Origin: an uncultured Alphaproteobacteria bacterium
Lineage (GTDB): Bacteria; Pseudomonadota; Alphaproteobacteria; Caulobacterales; Caulobacteraceae
Length of the DNA: 64,000 bases
Direction: 5' to 3'
Assembly (NCBI GenBank): GCA_903860975.1
Contig: CAIOSI010000013.1
Location: 31,391 to 95,390, forward strand
This document shows positions 39,160 to 47,817 of this stretch, one piece after another. Made by a program: the position numbers and the translations under genes. The notes beneath the pieces are model-generated. The model was not told where the DNA came from. It did no database searches and saw nothing but the letters and a program-made list of their open reading frames with translations. How positions within the stretch are numbered: position 1 is the first letter of the stretch; each line of letters starts with the position of its first letter.

Positions 39160-39558
39160 ATGCCACCTCAGGCTACCGTCGTCCACGAACACCAGTGTGA
39201 ACTCGAAGGTTGGGACGATCCCGCGCCCGGCCTTGTTCAGTGGCGCACCCTCATCAGTGGCGATCGAACCCCAACACAAGGTCTGACGCAGGGCATCGCG
39301 GAGGTGCGCGCCTCGTCGCTGACGCGGCCCAGGTTGCACCGGCACGCCCAGCCAGAGACCTACTATATCATCTCAGGCCAAGGCGTAATCAGCCTGGACG
39401 GGGAGGAGCGCGCGCTTGGGCCGGGCGATGCGGTGTTTATCCCGGGTGCCGCCTGGCACGCCGCCTGGTGTGTGGGCGAAGAACCCTTGCGGATCCTCTA
39501 TAGTTTCGCAGCGGATTCGTTCGACCAGGTGATCTACGAGTTTGCCGATCTTGCCTGA
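39160..39558 (+). CDS. Cupin-domain protein
   Basis: This small cytoplasmic protein (132 residues) has one conserved cupin barrel. Metal-binding residues appear as H60, H62 and E66 in RLHRHAQPE and H100 in AAWHAAW. It could be a small dioxygenase, isomerase or sugar-sensing protein. It is divergent from the alpha/beta hydrolase gene with a 113-bp space, and its 3' end overlaps the convergent MFS gene by 25 bp. Confidence 0.88.
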   Translation: MPPQATVVHEHQCELEGWDDPAPGLVQWRTLISGDRTPTQGLTQGIAEVRASSLTRPRLHRHAQPETYYIISGQGVISLDGEERALGPGDAVFIPGAAWHAAWCVGEEPLRILYSFAADSFDQVIYEFADLA

Positions 39559-40910
39559 CTGCGCTTTGCGGGTTTTGCGGCTTGCGGCTCGCCGATGGCT
39601 ACCCGTTGGTCGGCGATGATCGTGCGGCTGGCGGCCCAGAAATGATAGGCGGCCCAGAACCCGGTCGGGGCCAGGATCAGCAGAGCCATCCTGAGCGACT
39701 CGGCGTCTGCGCCTCGCGCGCCGGCGAAATGATCGCTAAGAGCGCCGACGGCCTGTGGAGCCACAATCAGATTCAGCACGTTTGCGGCCAGGACGGAGAC
39801 GGCGATGAAGGTCGCGCGCATGCCAGCTGGGGCCAGGTTCTGGACCAAGGCCATGGCGGGGCCGACGTAGAAATAGAGGGCCGGGATGAACAGCCAGAAC
39901 ATCAGGCGCGCGAGCCCTAGATCGTGGGTATGGAAAGCAACGAATGAGGGGACTGTCGCCAGCGCGACGCCTGCTGCGAGAAGCCAACAGACCCTGCGAG
40001 GGTCAGCAACCGCGCGCAAAGACAGCAGCCATGCCGTGACCACGGTTGCCGCAGCGCCTGTAATCAGGTGGATCGGCCCCAAAAGAGCGCCGGCCTGGCC
40101 GACGTCCAGGTGATAGGCCCGTTGAAGGAATGTGGGCGCGAACCAGATAAGACCCCATCCCCAAAGGGCCGAGACGCCACCACCCATGATGACATGGATG
40201 CAGGCCTTCTGCCGCCACAGAAAGGCCATGGACTGGACGAAACTCTGTCGGTCTGGGGTGGCCTCGCGAAGAGGATCGAGCTGCCCGCGCCGAGGTTCCC
40301 TGATGGTTAGGAAGACCAGGACGCCCAGGATCAGCCCGGGCGCGCCGAGGACCAGAAACGCGGCTCGCCACCCGTAAAGTTTGGCCACATAGCCGGCCAT
40401 GTCTGCGCCCATCCAGGCCCCCAGAGGCGCGCCAAGCGCGAAGATCGTCATGACCATCGGGCGACGATCCGCAGAGAAATTGTCGGCCAGGATTGAATTC
40501 GATGGTGGCGTTCCGCCGGCCTCGCCGATCCCGACCCCGATGCGGGCGAGCAGGAACTGCAGGTAGGTCTGCGACAAGCCGCAAAGCGCCGTCATACCCG
40601 ACCAGATCAGGAGCGCAGCGGCTAGAATATTGCGCCGGTTGGTGCGATCAGCGAACCAGGATAGCGGCAGCCCCAGTGTCACGTAGAACACCGCCAGCGG
40701 GATCCCGGTCAGCAAGGCGATCCCGCCATCCGATAGATGCAGTTCCAGCCGCATGGGCTCCATCACGGTCGTCACGACATAGCGGTCGGCGATGTTGAGC
40801 GCGTAGGCCATGCAGGTTACGGCCAACACATAGCCGCCGACGACCGGACGTGTTGACGCGTGCGAAACGGCGGAAGTCTGGGTCACAGCGATGGTTCCAA
40901 GGTGTGGCAC
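39534..40910 (-). CDS. Spinster-like MFS transporter
   Basis: This 12-helix inner-membrane carrier (458 residues) has the MFS motif between helices 2 and 3 (SWFADRTNRRN) and the Spinster-type region ARIGVGIGEAGGTPPSNS in helix 4. The helix-1 stretch NIADRYV is also typical. Bacterial members of the group move carboxylates, hydrophobic compounds or lipids; the substrate here is not readable. A related carrier is encoded at 53223-54656. Its 3' end overlaps the convergent cupin gene. Confidence 0.9.
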   Translation of the reverse strand: MPHLGTIAVTQTSAVSHASTRPVVGGYVLAVTCMAYALNIADRYVVTTVMEPMRLELHLSDGGIALLTGIPLAVFYVTLGLPLSWFADRTNRRNILAAALLIWSGMTALCGLSQTYLQFLLARIGVGIGEAGGTPPSNSILADNFSADRRPMVMTIFALGAPLGAWMGADMAGYVAKLYGWRAAFLVLGAPGLILGVLVFLTIREPRRGQLDPLREATPDRQSFVQSMAFLWRQKACIHVIMGGGVSALWGWGLIWFAPTFLQRAYHLDVGQAGALLGPIHLITGAAATVVTAWLLSLRAVADPRRVCWLLAAGVALATVPSFVAFHTHDLGLARLMFWLFIPALYFYVGPAMALVQNLAPAGMRATFIAVSVLAANVLNLIVAPQAVGALSDHFAGARGADAESLRMALLILAPTGFWAAYHFWAASRTIIADQRVAIGEPQAAKPAKRSQARSANS

Positions 40911-40938
40911 CGAGCATCCACGATCCGTCCAGTCAGGC

Positions 40939-41103
40939 CTAACCTAAACCAGGATTCAGCCCTTCTAGCCGGGCCCTTAGCTGGACGTAGGACGCGCCGA
41001 GCATCCATCGGAAAATCGCGCGCGGCAGATACCGCGCCAGAACGATGTCCTCCCACAGCCGGGTCGAGGGGTCGCCAAACCCCTGACGGCCCCTGTCCCG
41101 CAT
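40939..41103 (-). pseudogene. Short coding-like remnant, 54 codons
   Basis: Between the MFS gene and the reductase gene, the minus strand holds a frame that looks like real protein (RLWEDIVLARYLPRAIF, then RWMLGASYVQL). It opens with an ATG at 41101-41103 and is open for 15 codons further upstream until a TAA at 41149-41151. I cannot name the family. It could be the 3' end of a decayed gene, as the pattern of helices appears abruptly, or a very small protein. Confidence 0.3.
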
Positions 41104-41208
41104 CTCGCTCACCAGCGCCTCGTTCAGCAGCCTCGGCAGCGGCGCCTCTTAGAGCCTCCACAGAAGGCCAACGTCGTGTGGAGCGTGGCGCCGGGAACCG
41201 CTGCAAGG

Positions 41209-42213
41209 TCATGCCACCTTCAGCAATTGCTTGCCGAAGTTCTCGCCCGTAAATAGGCGCGCCAGGGTTTTCGGCGCGTTCTCTAGGCCCTCTTGAACGT
41301 CCTCTTGGTAGCGCAGCCGCCCTTCACGAATCCAGGCTGCCAACCGGGCCCTGGCCCAGGCAAACTCGGCCATATAGTCGATCACGATCAGCCCCTCCAT
41401 GCGCGCGCGCTTGAAGACGAGATTGAAGTAGTTCTCAGGCCCCGCGGGCATCTCGCCCAGCTCGTACCTTGAGATGCCGCCGCAGACGACCACACGAGCG
41501 TGCAGGGCTATGTACCCAAGCAGCTCGTTGAAGATGGATCCGCCGACATTATCCCAAAGGACATCGATTCCGCCCGGCGCCAGTTCGGCGATCCGGGAGG
41601 CAAGGTTTTCGGCCTTGTAGTCAATGGCCTCGTCGAACCCCAACTCTTCGACAAGCCAACGGCATTTTCGCTCGCCCCCAGCCACGCCGATCACCCGGCA
41701 GCCGGCAAGCTTACCGATCTGGCCCGCGATCGACCCTGTCGCGCCGCCGGCGCCCGTCACCACCAAAGTGTCGCCCACAAAAGGCAGGCCGATTTTGTTC
41801 AGGCCGAAGAATGCGGTCATGCCGGTGGTTCCTAGCACCCCGAGATTGGCGGTCAGCAAATCATCGTCGGCGACCTTGGTAAGCTCCCGGCCGGAGCGGG
41901 TCGCGTAGTCCTGCCAACCGAGCAGTCCCGTCACCATGTCACCGGGAACCAGGCCTGGCACGTTCGAGGATATGACCTCTCCAACGCCCGATCCGCGCAT
42001 GACATCCCCGATCTCAGTCGGCGCCATGTATCCGCCGAGGTTCTCCATCCAGCCCTTCTGCGCCGGGTCGAACGACAGATAGCGCGTGCGGACCAGCGCC
42101 TCGCCTGGACCTGGTCCGACGACGCCGCCCTCGGTCCACCTGAAATCATTTTCCAGGATCGGGCGACCCCGCGGGCGGTCATTGATCAGCCACTGGCGGT
42201 TGATAAGAGACAT
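41209..42213 (-). CDS. Zinc-independent MDR NADP-dependent oxidoreductase
   Basis: This 334-residue cytoplasmic reductase belongs to the curcumin/prostaglandin reductase-like branch (PTGR, leukotriene B4 dehydrogenase-like) of the MDR family. It has the N-terminal substrate domain with LSFDPAQKGWM, the nucleotide-binding GAGGATGSIAGQ (about residues 153-164) and the DNVGGSIFNELLGY region. It reduces double bonds of alpha,beta-unsaturated ketones using NADPH. It follows the crotonase gene at 42256, 42 bp downstream on the same strand, suggesting an operon for an unsaturated acyl or ketone intermediate. Confidence 0.92.
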   Translation of the reverse strand: MSLINRQWLINDRPRGRPILENDFRWTEGGVVGPGPGEALVRTRYLSFDPAQKGWMENLGGYMAPTEIGDVMRGSGVGEVISSNVPGLVPGDMVTGLLGWQDYATRSGRELTKVADDDLLTANLGVLGTTGMTAFFGLNKIGLPFVGDTLVVTGAGGATGSIAGQIGKLAGCRVIGVAGGERKCRWLVEELGFDEAIDYKAENLASRIAELAPGGIDVLWDNVGGSIFNELLGYIALHARVVVCGGISRYELGEMPAGPENYFNLVFKRARMEGLIVIDYMAEFAWARARLAAWIREGRLRYQEDVQEGLENAPKTLARLFTGENFGKQLLKVA

Positions 42214-42255
42214 TGGCGGCCCCGAACGGAAATGGATATTCAGCGAAGGATAATG

Positions 42256-43068
42256 TCAGCCCGGCGCTTCATCCCAAAGCACGGTCTGCAAGGATTCGCC
42301 CTGGTCGTACCTGGCCTGTATGCGCCGCATGGTCTCCAGGGCGGGCGCACTCTGAAATAGTCTCTGGCCGATGCGCTGATCGTTTTCCAGCGCCGCGGGT
42401 AGGCTCAGGTCCTCGCCCTCCCGAAGCATCTGCTTGGCTCCCGAGACGGCCGGACCCGGTCGTCCGGCCAGCCTGCATCCCCATTCTGTGGCCGTCTGCA
42501 GGGCGTGCCCTCGGGGCACAACAAGGTTTATGCCGCCAAGCTCATAAAGACGCTCCGCCGTCATGGGCAGGCCCAAGAGGATCATTTCGGCCGTGACAGT
42601 GGGGCCGATGAGCCGTCGAAGTCGTGAGGCACCGCCGATGCCGGGCCCGATGCCCATAATGACCTCTGGCTGGCTGAACCGGACACCCGCCTCGGCTATC
42701 CGCAGATCGCAGGCCCATCCCAATTCGCAGCCACCTCCTGAGGTGTCCCCGGAAATCGCGGCAATACTGATGACGTCGGTTTCGGATAACTCCTGCGATG
42801 CGCGGAACCAGCCGGAGGGATCACCATCCGACGGCCCGCCGCGCATAAGGGCGCGAAGATCGCCAAGGTGTGCGTGGTTGAGCCAGGTCCCCTCGACACC
42901 GCTGGCGAGGATCAACACGCGCGCGCCAGCGGCTCTCGCGGCTGACAGGGCGTCGGCGAGCTGACCGATCGCCCTGAATGTAACATTGTGGTTGGGCGTC
43001 GAGGTGTCGGTCAGCGTTATCGTCGCAACGCTAGGGGCAGGCCAAGATGTCTGGACCAGAGCCGTCAT
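42256..43068 (-). CDS. Enoyl-CoA hydratase/isomerase family protein
   Basis: This 270-residue crotonase-fold protein has the oxyanion-hole regions around residues 55-60 (ASGVEGTWLN) and GDTSGGGCELGWACDLRI (about 105-122), and a possible catalytic acid in FSQPEVIMGIGPGIGG. It is first in an operon with the MDR reductase and may hydrate or isomerise an acyl-CoA. The typical GxNA loop is replaced by a more diverged sequence, so the exact reaction is uncertain. Confidence 0.87.
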   Translation of the reverse strand: MTALVQTSWPAPSVATITLTDTSTPNHNVTFRAIGQLADALSAARAAGARVLILASGVEGTWLNHAHLGDLRALMRGGPSDGDPSGWFRASQELSETDVISIAAISGDTSGGGCELGWACDLRIAEAGVRFSQPEVIMGIGPGIGGASRLRRLIGPTVTAEMILLGLPMTAERLYELGGINLVVPRGHALQTATEWGCRLAGRPGPAVSGAKQMLREGEDLSLPAALENDQRIGQRLFQSAPALETMRRIQARYDQGESLQTVLWDEAPG

Positions 43069-43633
43069 ATCGCACCTCCCGACTATTTCGACGCGACGCT
43101 AGTCCCAAGCCGGCCATCGCGCCAATCAGGACCAGGCCTCAGCGACGCCTAAAGTCAGCGGTCTTCCGGACCCGCTAGGCGCTTGGTGGCGAAAACGGGA
43201 GACACGCGGTCGCGGTCTTCTAGCCCGACCGGAGACTTTCCCAACGGCCTTAAGGCAAGAGTAGGCCTTGCAGGCCGCTTCACCCACAGGCTGCGGATTA
43301 TCGCTTTGATTGGACGCGATCTATTCGGTGATCCTCGTCAGGAATTTCGTGGGAAGGCTCGCACCCATATGCTCTCCGATACGGGAAACCGTTTTGATCC
43401 TTACCTTTTGGCAATCGGGTGAGTGAAAACGTTCGCTTGGCGGCTGTAACACCGTCGCCATCACCCAAGGGCAACCCCCGGCGCGGACCTTCAACTCACC
43501 GGGGGTACGACGGCCCGCAACTTCCGTACTTCGATCGCCAGTTGGGATTAGCCCGCTGGCACCTCTCTGCCAATAACTCGCTCGCGGCGGTCGTCGATGC
43601 TTCTTCGTCCCGCCATTTTAGAGATCGGAAAAC
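43069..43633. other. Intergenic region, 565 bp
   Basis: No supported gene is found between the crotonase gene and the haemoglobin gene. A frame at 43183-43422 (79 codons) has a partly protein-like end but no family match or ribosome-binding site. Promoters of the two divergent genes should be inside. Confidence 0.45.
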
Positions 43634-44008
43634 ATGATGGCGACCCTTTACGAGCGAATTGGTGGAGCTGCTGCAGTAAAGGCTGCCGTCGACATCTTTT
43701 ACGGGAAGGTCTTGGCCGATACGCGAATCGCCCATTTCTTCGATGGTGTCGATCTCGCCGGTCAGGCATCAAAACAGCGGGCCTTCTTGGTCATGGCCTT
43801 CGGCGGACCCAACACCTATGCCGGTGCCGATATGCGTAGCGCCCATGCTAGGTTGGTTGATCGCGGATTAGACGATAGCCACTTCAACGCCGTGGTCGAG
43901 AACCTCGCCGCGACGCTCTCGGAATTGGGCGTGGGGGCTGACGATATTTCCGAAGTTGCAGCCATTGCCGAGACTGTACGTAGCGATGTGCTCGGGCGCG
44001 GAAACTGA
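43634..44008 (+). CDS. glbN: Group I truncated haemoglobin
   Basis: The 124-residue globin fits group I (TrHbN). The proximal haem-binding histidine is H71 in MRSAHARLVDRGL, a B10 tyrosine (Y23) sits in DIFYGKVL, and FGGPNTYAG marks the EF turn. Such globins oxidise NO to nitrate or bind O2. Two ATGs lie in tandem at the start; either may be used. It stands alone between an intergenic region and an unknown short gene. Confidence 0.93.
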   Translation: MMATLYERIGGAAAVKAAVDIFYGKVLADTRIAHFFDGVDLAGQASKQRAFLVMAFGGPNTYAGADMRSAHARLVDRGLDDSHFNAVVENLAATLSELGVGADDISEVAAIAETVRSDVLGRGN

Positions 44009-44298
44009 CATTTTTGGACCGCTCGCTCAGTCAGGGGTGAATTGAGCTAACAACGTCGGCCGCAAAAGTGGCCGCCGCCGCGTGGCGTCGCCTTATCAGC
44101 CAGGGCGGGCTGATGGCCTGCGTCCGACTGCAGGCCCTCCACGGACTTCGGATTTAGGGCAATCCCTGGACCGGTTCGGCGCGACTTTAAGACATTCCCC
44201 GCGGGTGTTTCGGGGGTAAGCGGGCTTCCGGGAGGTCGCCAACGGACCACTCTACCATCGCGCAGCATGTCCATATAAACGACCTCTGATTAAATCGG

Positions 44299-44787
44299 AT
44301 GAGGTTTCCCGAGGATAGTTCCGCTTGGACCTCGGTGGTCGCGGTCAGTGTGCTTTGCACGGCATGTACAATTGCTGGGGGACAGGGGAAGCCGCCCCCG
44401 CAGGCTGTTCACCGAGCAGCCGACGCGGCGGCCAATATTCCCCCGGGCGTCAGGGCCTGCGGCGTGAGTGGGATGTTCGACCTGCGGATCCAGCCAACCG
44501 ATGCCAAGGACGGAACGACCCTTAACTCAGAGCGTGACGACCGAGACCAGCGCAACCTAACGATCGTGATCTCCTGTGATGTGACGGAGCGCTTACGGGC
44601 CAAGTACGGCACGTCACCCCAGACATTCTCCCGGGTAAAGCACATTAAAGTCACGGGCCTCGCGCGACGCGCTACTGGCCTCAGTGGATTGTCGACCTTA
44701 GGGCGCCTGCGGCGCGCGGCCGCCTCCACATGCGGCTGGAGACTTTCGCGGCCTCCCTTCTGGGAGGGGTCATCGGCGCAGTCGTAG
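44299..44787 (+). CDS. Hypothetical protein, possible lipoprotein
   Basis: I do not recognise this 162-residue frame. Near the N terminus SVLCTACT gives a lipobox-like C, after a poorly hydrophobic segment. Residues 50-115 look like a normal soluble domain (RNLTIVISCDVTERLRAKYG). The last 40 residues overlap the next gene's start and are of basic, shadow-like composition, so the real protein may stop earlier or the frame may be broken. Support is weak. Confidence 0.3.
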   Translation: MRFPEDSSAWTSVVAVSVLCTACTIAGGQGKPPPQAVHRAADAAANIPPGVRACGVSGMFDLRIQPTDAKDGTTLNSERDDRDQRNLTIVISCDVTERLRAKYGTSPQTFSRVKHIKVTGLARRATGLSGLSTLGRLRRAAASTCGWRLSRPPFWEGSSAQS

Positions 44788-45329
44788 TCCTGGCTGGACT
44801 GTCGGCAATCCGGTCGCAAGAGACGCTAGCTTGGTTTGACGCCCACCCTGGCGCGGCAGGCTGGTTTCAGGCGTTCGGCACCATTATCGCAGTCCTTGTC
44901 GCCATCGGCGTGCCGGCGTGGAACGCAGCACAGGCCCGGAACCGCCTCCGGATGACGGCTTATCAGATCGCCGTGGAAGCGTTTGAGGAGGTGGCGAGCT
45001 ACCTTCATCGTATCAGTGAGCGCCAACCTGCCTGGACTGCGTCGGAGGACCCCGACACGCAGCTCGCCCGCATCGCCGGCGCGCTTGAGGGATTTCCCAC
45101 ATCCGAATTGGCCGTGCTCGGCGGCCTGCGGAGCTTCATCGCGGTCGGAGTTTTGGTGCGGCGCTCTCAGGAGATGCTCTCAGCGCTCGTGACAGCTTAC
45201 GCGACCGGCGGGCGCAAGAAGTCCATCTACACGCGGCAGGACGTCGAGTTTCTCCTGGAGGACCTGGGGATCATGGTCGAAGGGCTTCGCAAGGATCTTG
45301 GCCTGCCCCGCCCGAAGCCGCGGACATAG
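44730..45329 (+). CDS. Hypothetical two-helix membrane protein
   Basis: The 199-residue product has two N-terminal membrane helices (about 7-28 and 46-66, WFQAFGTIIAVLVAIGVPAW) followed by a cytoplasmic helical domain of about 130 residues with charged helices. No signature for a known family is seen. Similar small proteins with this AFGTIIAVLVAI helix appear as unannotated genes in related bacteria. It is convergent with gluconokinase, and a palindrome lies between their ends. Confidence 0.6.
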   Translation: MRLETFAASLLGGVIGAVVVLAGLSAIRSQETLAWFDAHPGAAGWFQAFGTIIAVLVAIGVPAWNAAQARNRLRMTAYQIAVEAFEEVASYLHRISERQPAWTASEDPDTQLARIAGALEGFPTSELAVLGGLRSFIAVGVLVRRSQEMLSALVTAYATGGRKKSIYTRQDVEFLLEDLGIMVEGLRKDLGLPRPKPRT

Positions 45330-45365
45330 CTGCCTTTCGAGAGGTCCGGTTTCGGGCATCGAGCC

Positions 45366-45395
45366 AATGTCCGCTTTCGACCCATAGCGGACGTT
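45366..45395. repeat. Dispersed intergenic palindrome, copy 1
   Basis: The arms AATGTCCGCT and AGCGGACGTT pair over ten bases with a 10-base spacer (TTCGACCCAT). A second copy with about three differences lies at 62807-62836. Here it sits between two convergent genes, and the gluconokinase stop codon overlaps its edge, so it may work as a bidirectional terminator or be a small mobile palindrome. Confidence 0.75.
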
Positions 45396-45996
45396 ACGGT
45401 AGCGGCCGAAGGCCACGGGGAATGGTTGGGGCAGGTCTAAGCACGTGCCGCTCTGCCAACGCCTCGACAATTCCGTCGACCTGCGCTTCCACGGGTTGAT
45501 CGATTTTCACGACGATTGGATGTTCCACGACACCGGGAGCTTGCAGCGCTGCAAGCTGGCTGGAAAGCAGGCTCGGCGGCATGAAGTGGCCACCCCGCCC
45601 GTTGAGTCGCTGGGCGATCAGATCTTCGGGGCCATCAAGATGGACGAGAATGACCTCGTCGCGGCCCCCAACGACGGCGCTGCGATAGGTGCGTTTCACA
45701 GCCGAGCAGGAGATCACGCCGCAACGTCCTGCGGCGAGCTGATCGGAAATCCAGGCCTCTACCTTTGCGAGCCAGGGGGCCCGGTCGGCGTCGTCTAGGG
45801 GCACGCCTGCGGTCATCTTCGCGATGTTGCGGGACGGGTGGAATTCGTCCCCTTCCTGGAACGTCCACCCCAGTCGTTTGGCGAGCGCTTCGCCTATCGT
45901 GGTCTTTCCCGTGCCGGAAACGCCCATCATGACAAGGACAAAGGGCCTGTCAGCCGACATGGACGAAGCGTTGGGTGTCACGGCCGGCCCGTTCAC
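45394..45996 (-). CDS. gntK: Gluconokinase
   Basis: GntK (200 residues) phosphorylates D-gluconate to 6-phosphogluconate for the Entner-Doudoroff pathway. The P-loop is GVSGTGKTT (about residues 25-33), followed by LGWTFQEGDEFHP, NIAKMTAGVPLDDADRAPWL split across the active site, and ISCSAVKRTYR, all typical of the family. It is the last gene of the long minus-strand cluster, 5 bp after the Gfo/Idh gene. This suggests the sugar part of the pathway ends in gluconate or a related acid. Confidence 0.93.
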   Translation of the reverse strand: MNGPAVTPNASSMSADRPFVLVMMGVSGTGKTTIGEALAKRLGWTFQEGDEFHPSRNIAKMTAGVPLDDADRAPWLAKVEAWISDQLAAGRCGVISCSAVKRTYRSAVVGGRDEVILVHLDGPEDLIAQRLNGRGGHFMPPSLLSSQLAALQAPGVVEHPIVVKIDQPVEAQVDGIVEALAERHVLRPAPTIPRGLRPLP

Positions 45997-46001
45997 TGAG
46001 G

Positions 46002-46979
46002 CTACGACGCCTGGATTTCAGAGATCTCGCGAATCTGATCGATGACGAGGGTGTTGCGCACGGAATCCATGGCGTCGACGAGGATACTGGCGGCGTCACC
46101 GCCAATGGCTGAGAGGAATGCATCGAGTTGAAAGGCATAGGTCGGTCGGTCCGTGTAGGTGCGAACCTGGGCGCTCCCATCCACCTCAAGCGTGACCTGG
46201 TGCGGGCGGTGCGGGGAAAGTGGGTTCTGGACCGTGATACGGCCTGCGGTCCCAATTGCGGTGAGCGCCGTGCGATGCGGCTGGTCCATGGCGCAGTAGA
46301 TTTCGGCGGTGAGGCCGTCGCCGAAATCCAGCTCCGCGCGTGTGCCTAGGTCGACGCCTGAACCCGCCAGGTCGCTTTGGGCGCGCACCACCAGGGGTTC
46401 ACGTCCCGCGAGGGTTCGACACCAATGAACACAGTAGACGCCCAGGTCCATCAAGGCGCCGCCTCCCAGCTCCCGCTGGTGCCGTATCTGCCCTGGCGCA
46501 TCGGCAATCTCGGCCGTGAAGAAGGCCTCTATCCGCTGGAGCTCGCCGATCCGACCGCTTTGAATGATCGCGAGCACATCGATAAAAAGCGGATGGTAGC
46601 GGCAATGCACCGCCTCCATCAGGACGCAACCGCTGGCCCGCGCGGCCGCAGCCATCTCCTCGGCTTCGTCGCGCGACATGGCGAAGGGCTTTTCGCACAA
46701 AACGTGCTTGCCTGCCTTCAAGGCCGCAATAGTGAGCTGGGCGTGAAGGGCTGGCGGCAATGCGTTGTAGATCGCATCGACTTCACAGCTTTCCACCAGC
46801 GAAATGTAGTCCGGCATCACCATGGGTATTCCGTTCGCTGCGGCAAATAGCCGGGCGCGGGCCGGATCGCGGGCGGCAATGGCGACGACCTCGACACCGG
46901 GCGTGACGCGGGCCGGATCAATCAGCGCATGCGGCGCGATCCGGGCCGCGCCAAGGATCCCGAACCGAACGGGCATCAC
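46002..46979 (-). CDS. Gfo/Idh/MocA-family oxidoreductase
   Basis: This 325-residue NAD(P)-dependent sugar oxidoreductase has an N-terminal Rossmann fold (FGILGAARIAP), the family EKP motif (96-98, CEKPFAM) and the HCRYHPLF region. Family members oxidise a sugar hydroxyl, often at C3, or act on inositol or dimeric glycosides. It overlaps the TIM-barrel gene by 4 bp. The pairing of Gfo/Idh with a xylose-isomerase-like barrel is also seen in systems that open glycosides through 3-keto intermediates. The substrate here is not readable from the sequence. Confidence 0.92.
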   Translation of the reverse strand: MMPVRFGILGAARIAPHALIDPARVTPGVEVVAIAARDPARARLFAAANGIPMVMPDYISLVESCEVDAIYNALPPALHAQLTIAALKAGKHVLCEKPFAMSRDEAEEMAAAARASGCVLMEAVHCRYHPLFIDVLAIIQSGRIGELQRIEAFFTAEIADAPGQIRHQRELGGGALMDLGVYCVHWCRTLAGREPLVVRAQSDLAGSGVDLGTRAELDFGDGLTAEIYCAMDQPHRTALTAIGTAGRITVQNPLSPHRPHQVTLEVDGSAQVRTYTDRPTYAFQLDAFLSAIGGDAASILVDAMDSVRNTLVIDQIREISEIQAS

Positions 46980-47809
46980 TTAGCGACCCCGTCCCAGATC
47001 GCGCGCGCCATCGACTTTAGGGCCAGGGCTTCCGCCCAACGGTCAGAGATCTCCCCACCCGCGGCATCGGTGATGGCGTAACTCGGCGGGCCGAGCTCGG
47101 ACATGAACGTGAGCTCGGCGTTCGGCGGGCTCCGTGTGGCCCAGCTTTGGAAACCCTCTGACCACCAGGCCTGGAACTGTTCGACCCACGGCTGGTGCTG
47201 CTTCGCCATTATCGAGACCTGCACTTGGTGCGAGCTACAGACCCGACCATGGAATGCGGCGCAACGGGCTAAGATCCGCGACATCCGCGCCAGCTCCGCC
47301 TCTGGAACCGGCATTGGGAATTCATGCACCAGAGGATAGTGGGACAGGTCGCCCGTCAGCTGCAGGTCCGGCATCTCGTCGAGGACACGCAGGGTGAAAA
47401 GCAGATCATTGGTCAGCCGCCCGCGATGGGTTTCGTAGTAGACGGGCAAATCGCAGGTCTGCGCGGCCTCCTGCATTTCCGCCAGAAGAGCGACAGCGTC
47501 GCGCACCCGATCGCGTTTCTCAAGAATCTGGACGTTCACATGATGGGCGCCACGGCTCTGGGCGAACTCCAGGCTGTGGGCAAGGTCTGAGCCCGAGCGC
47601 ACGAAGGCGCTGGCTTCCCAGGTCCCGCCGCGTGCCGCAACGCCGTCGGCCACGGCCTGCGCCCGTTCGCGCCTTCCCAGGCTGACGCCCACCCCGTTGA
47701 ATCCGGCGGCAAATATGCGATCCAAGGCGCCATCCAGGTCCTGCTCCAGGTCAATGCCTGGGGTGTTCTCCATCGCCCAGATCGCCTGATAGACAAGTAG
47801 CCGTCGCAT
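46976..47809 (-). CDS. Xylose-isomerase-like TIM-barrel protein
   Basis: The 277-residue protein fits the sugar phosphate isomerase/epimerase (AP endonuclease 2-like) fold. Likely metal ligands are E126 in YYETHRGR, D154 and H157 in TGDLSHY, H194 in CSSHQVQ and E238 in MSELGP, which gives a complete divalent metal site. It is coupled to the Gfo/Idh gene by a 4-bp overlap. Possible reactions are epimerisation or isomerisation of a sugar, or beta-elimination or hydrolysis of a 3-keto glycoside. Confidence 0.88.
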   Translation of the reverse strand: MRRLLVYQAIWAMENTPGIDLEQDLDGALDRIFAAGFNGVGVSLGRRERAQAVADGVAARGGTWEASAFVRSGSDLAHSLEFAQSRGAHHVNVQILEKRDRVRDAVALLAEMQEAAQTCDLPVYYETHRGRLTNDLLFTLRVLDEMPDLQLTGDLSHYPLVHEFPMPVPEAELARMSRILARCAAFHGRVCSSHQVQVSIMAKQHQPWVEQFQAWWSEGFQSWATRSPPNAELTFMSELGPPSYAITDAAGGEISDRWAEALALKSMARAIWDGVAK

Positions 47810-47817
47810 GGGCGGAC

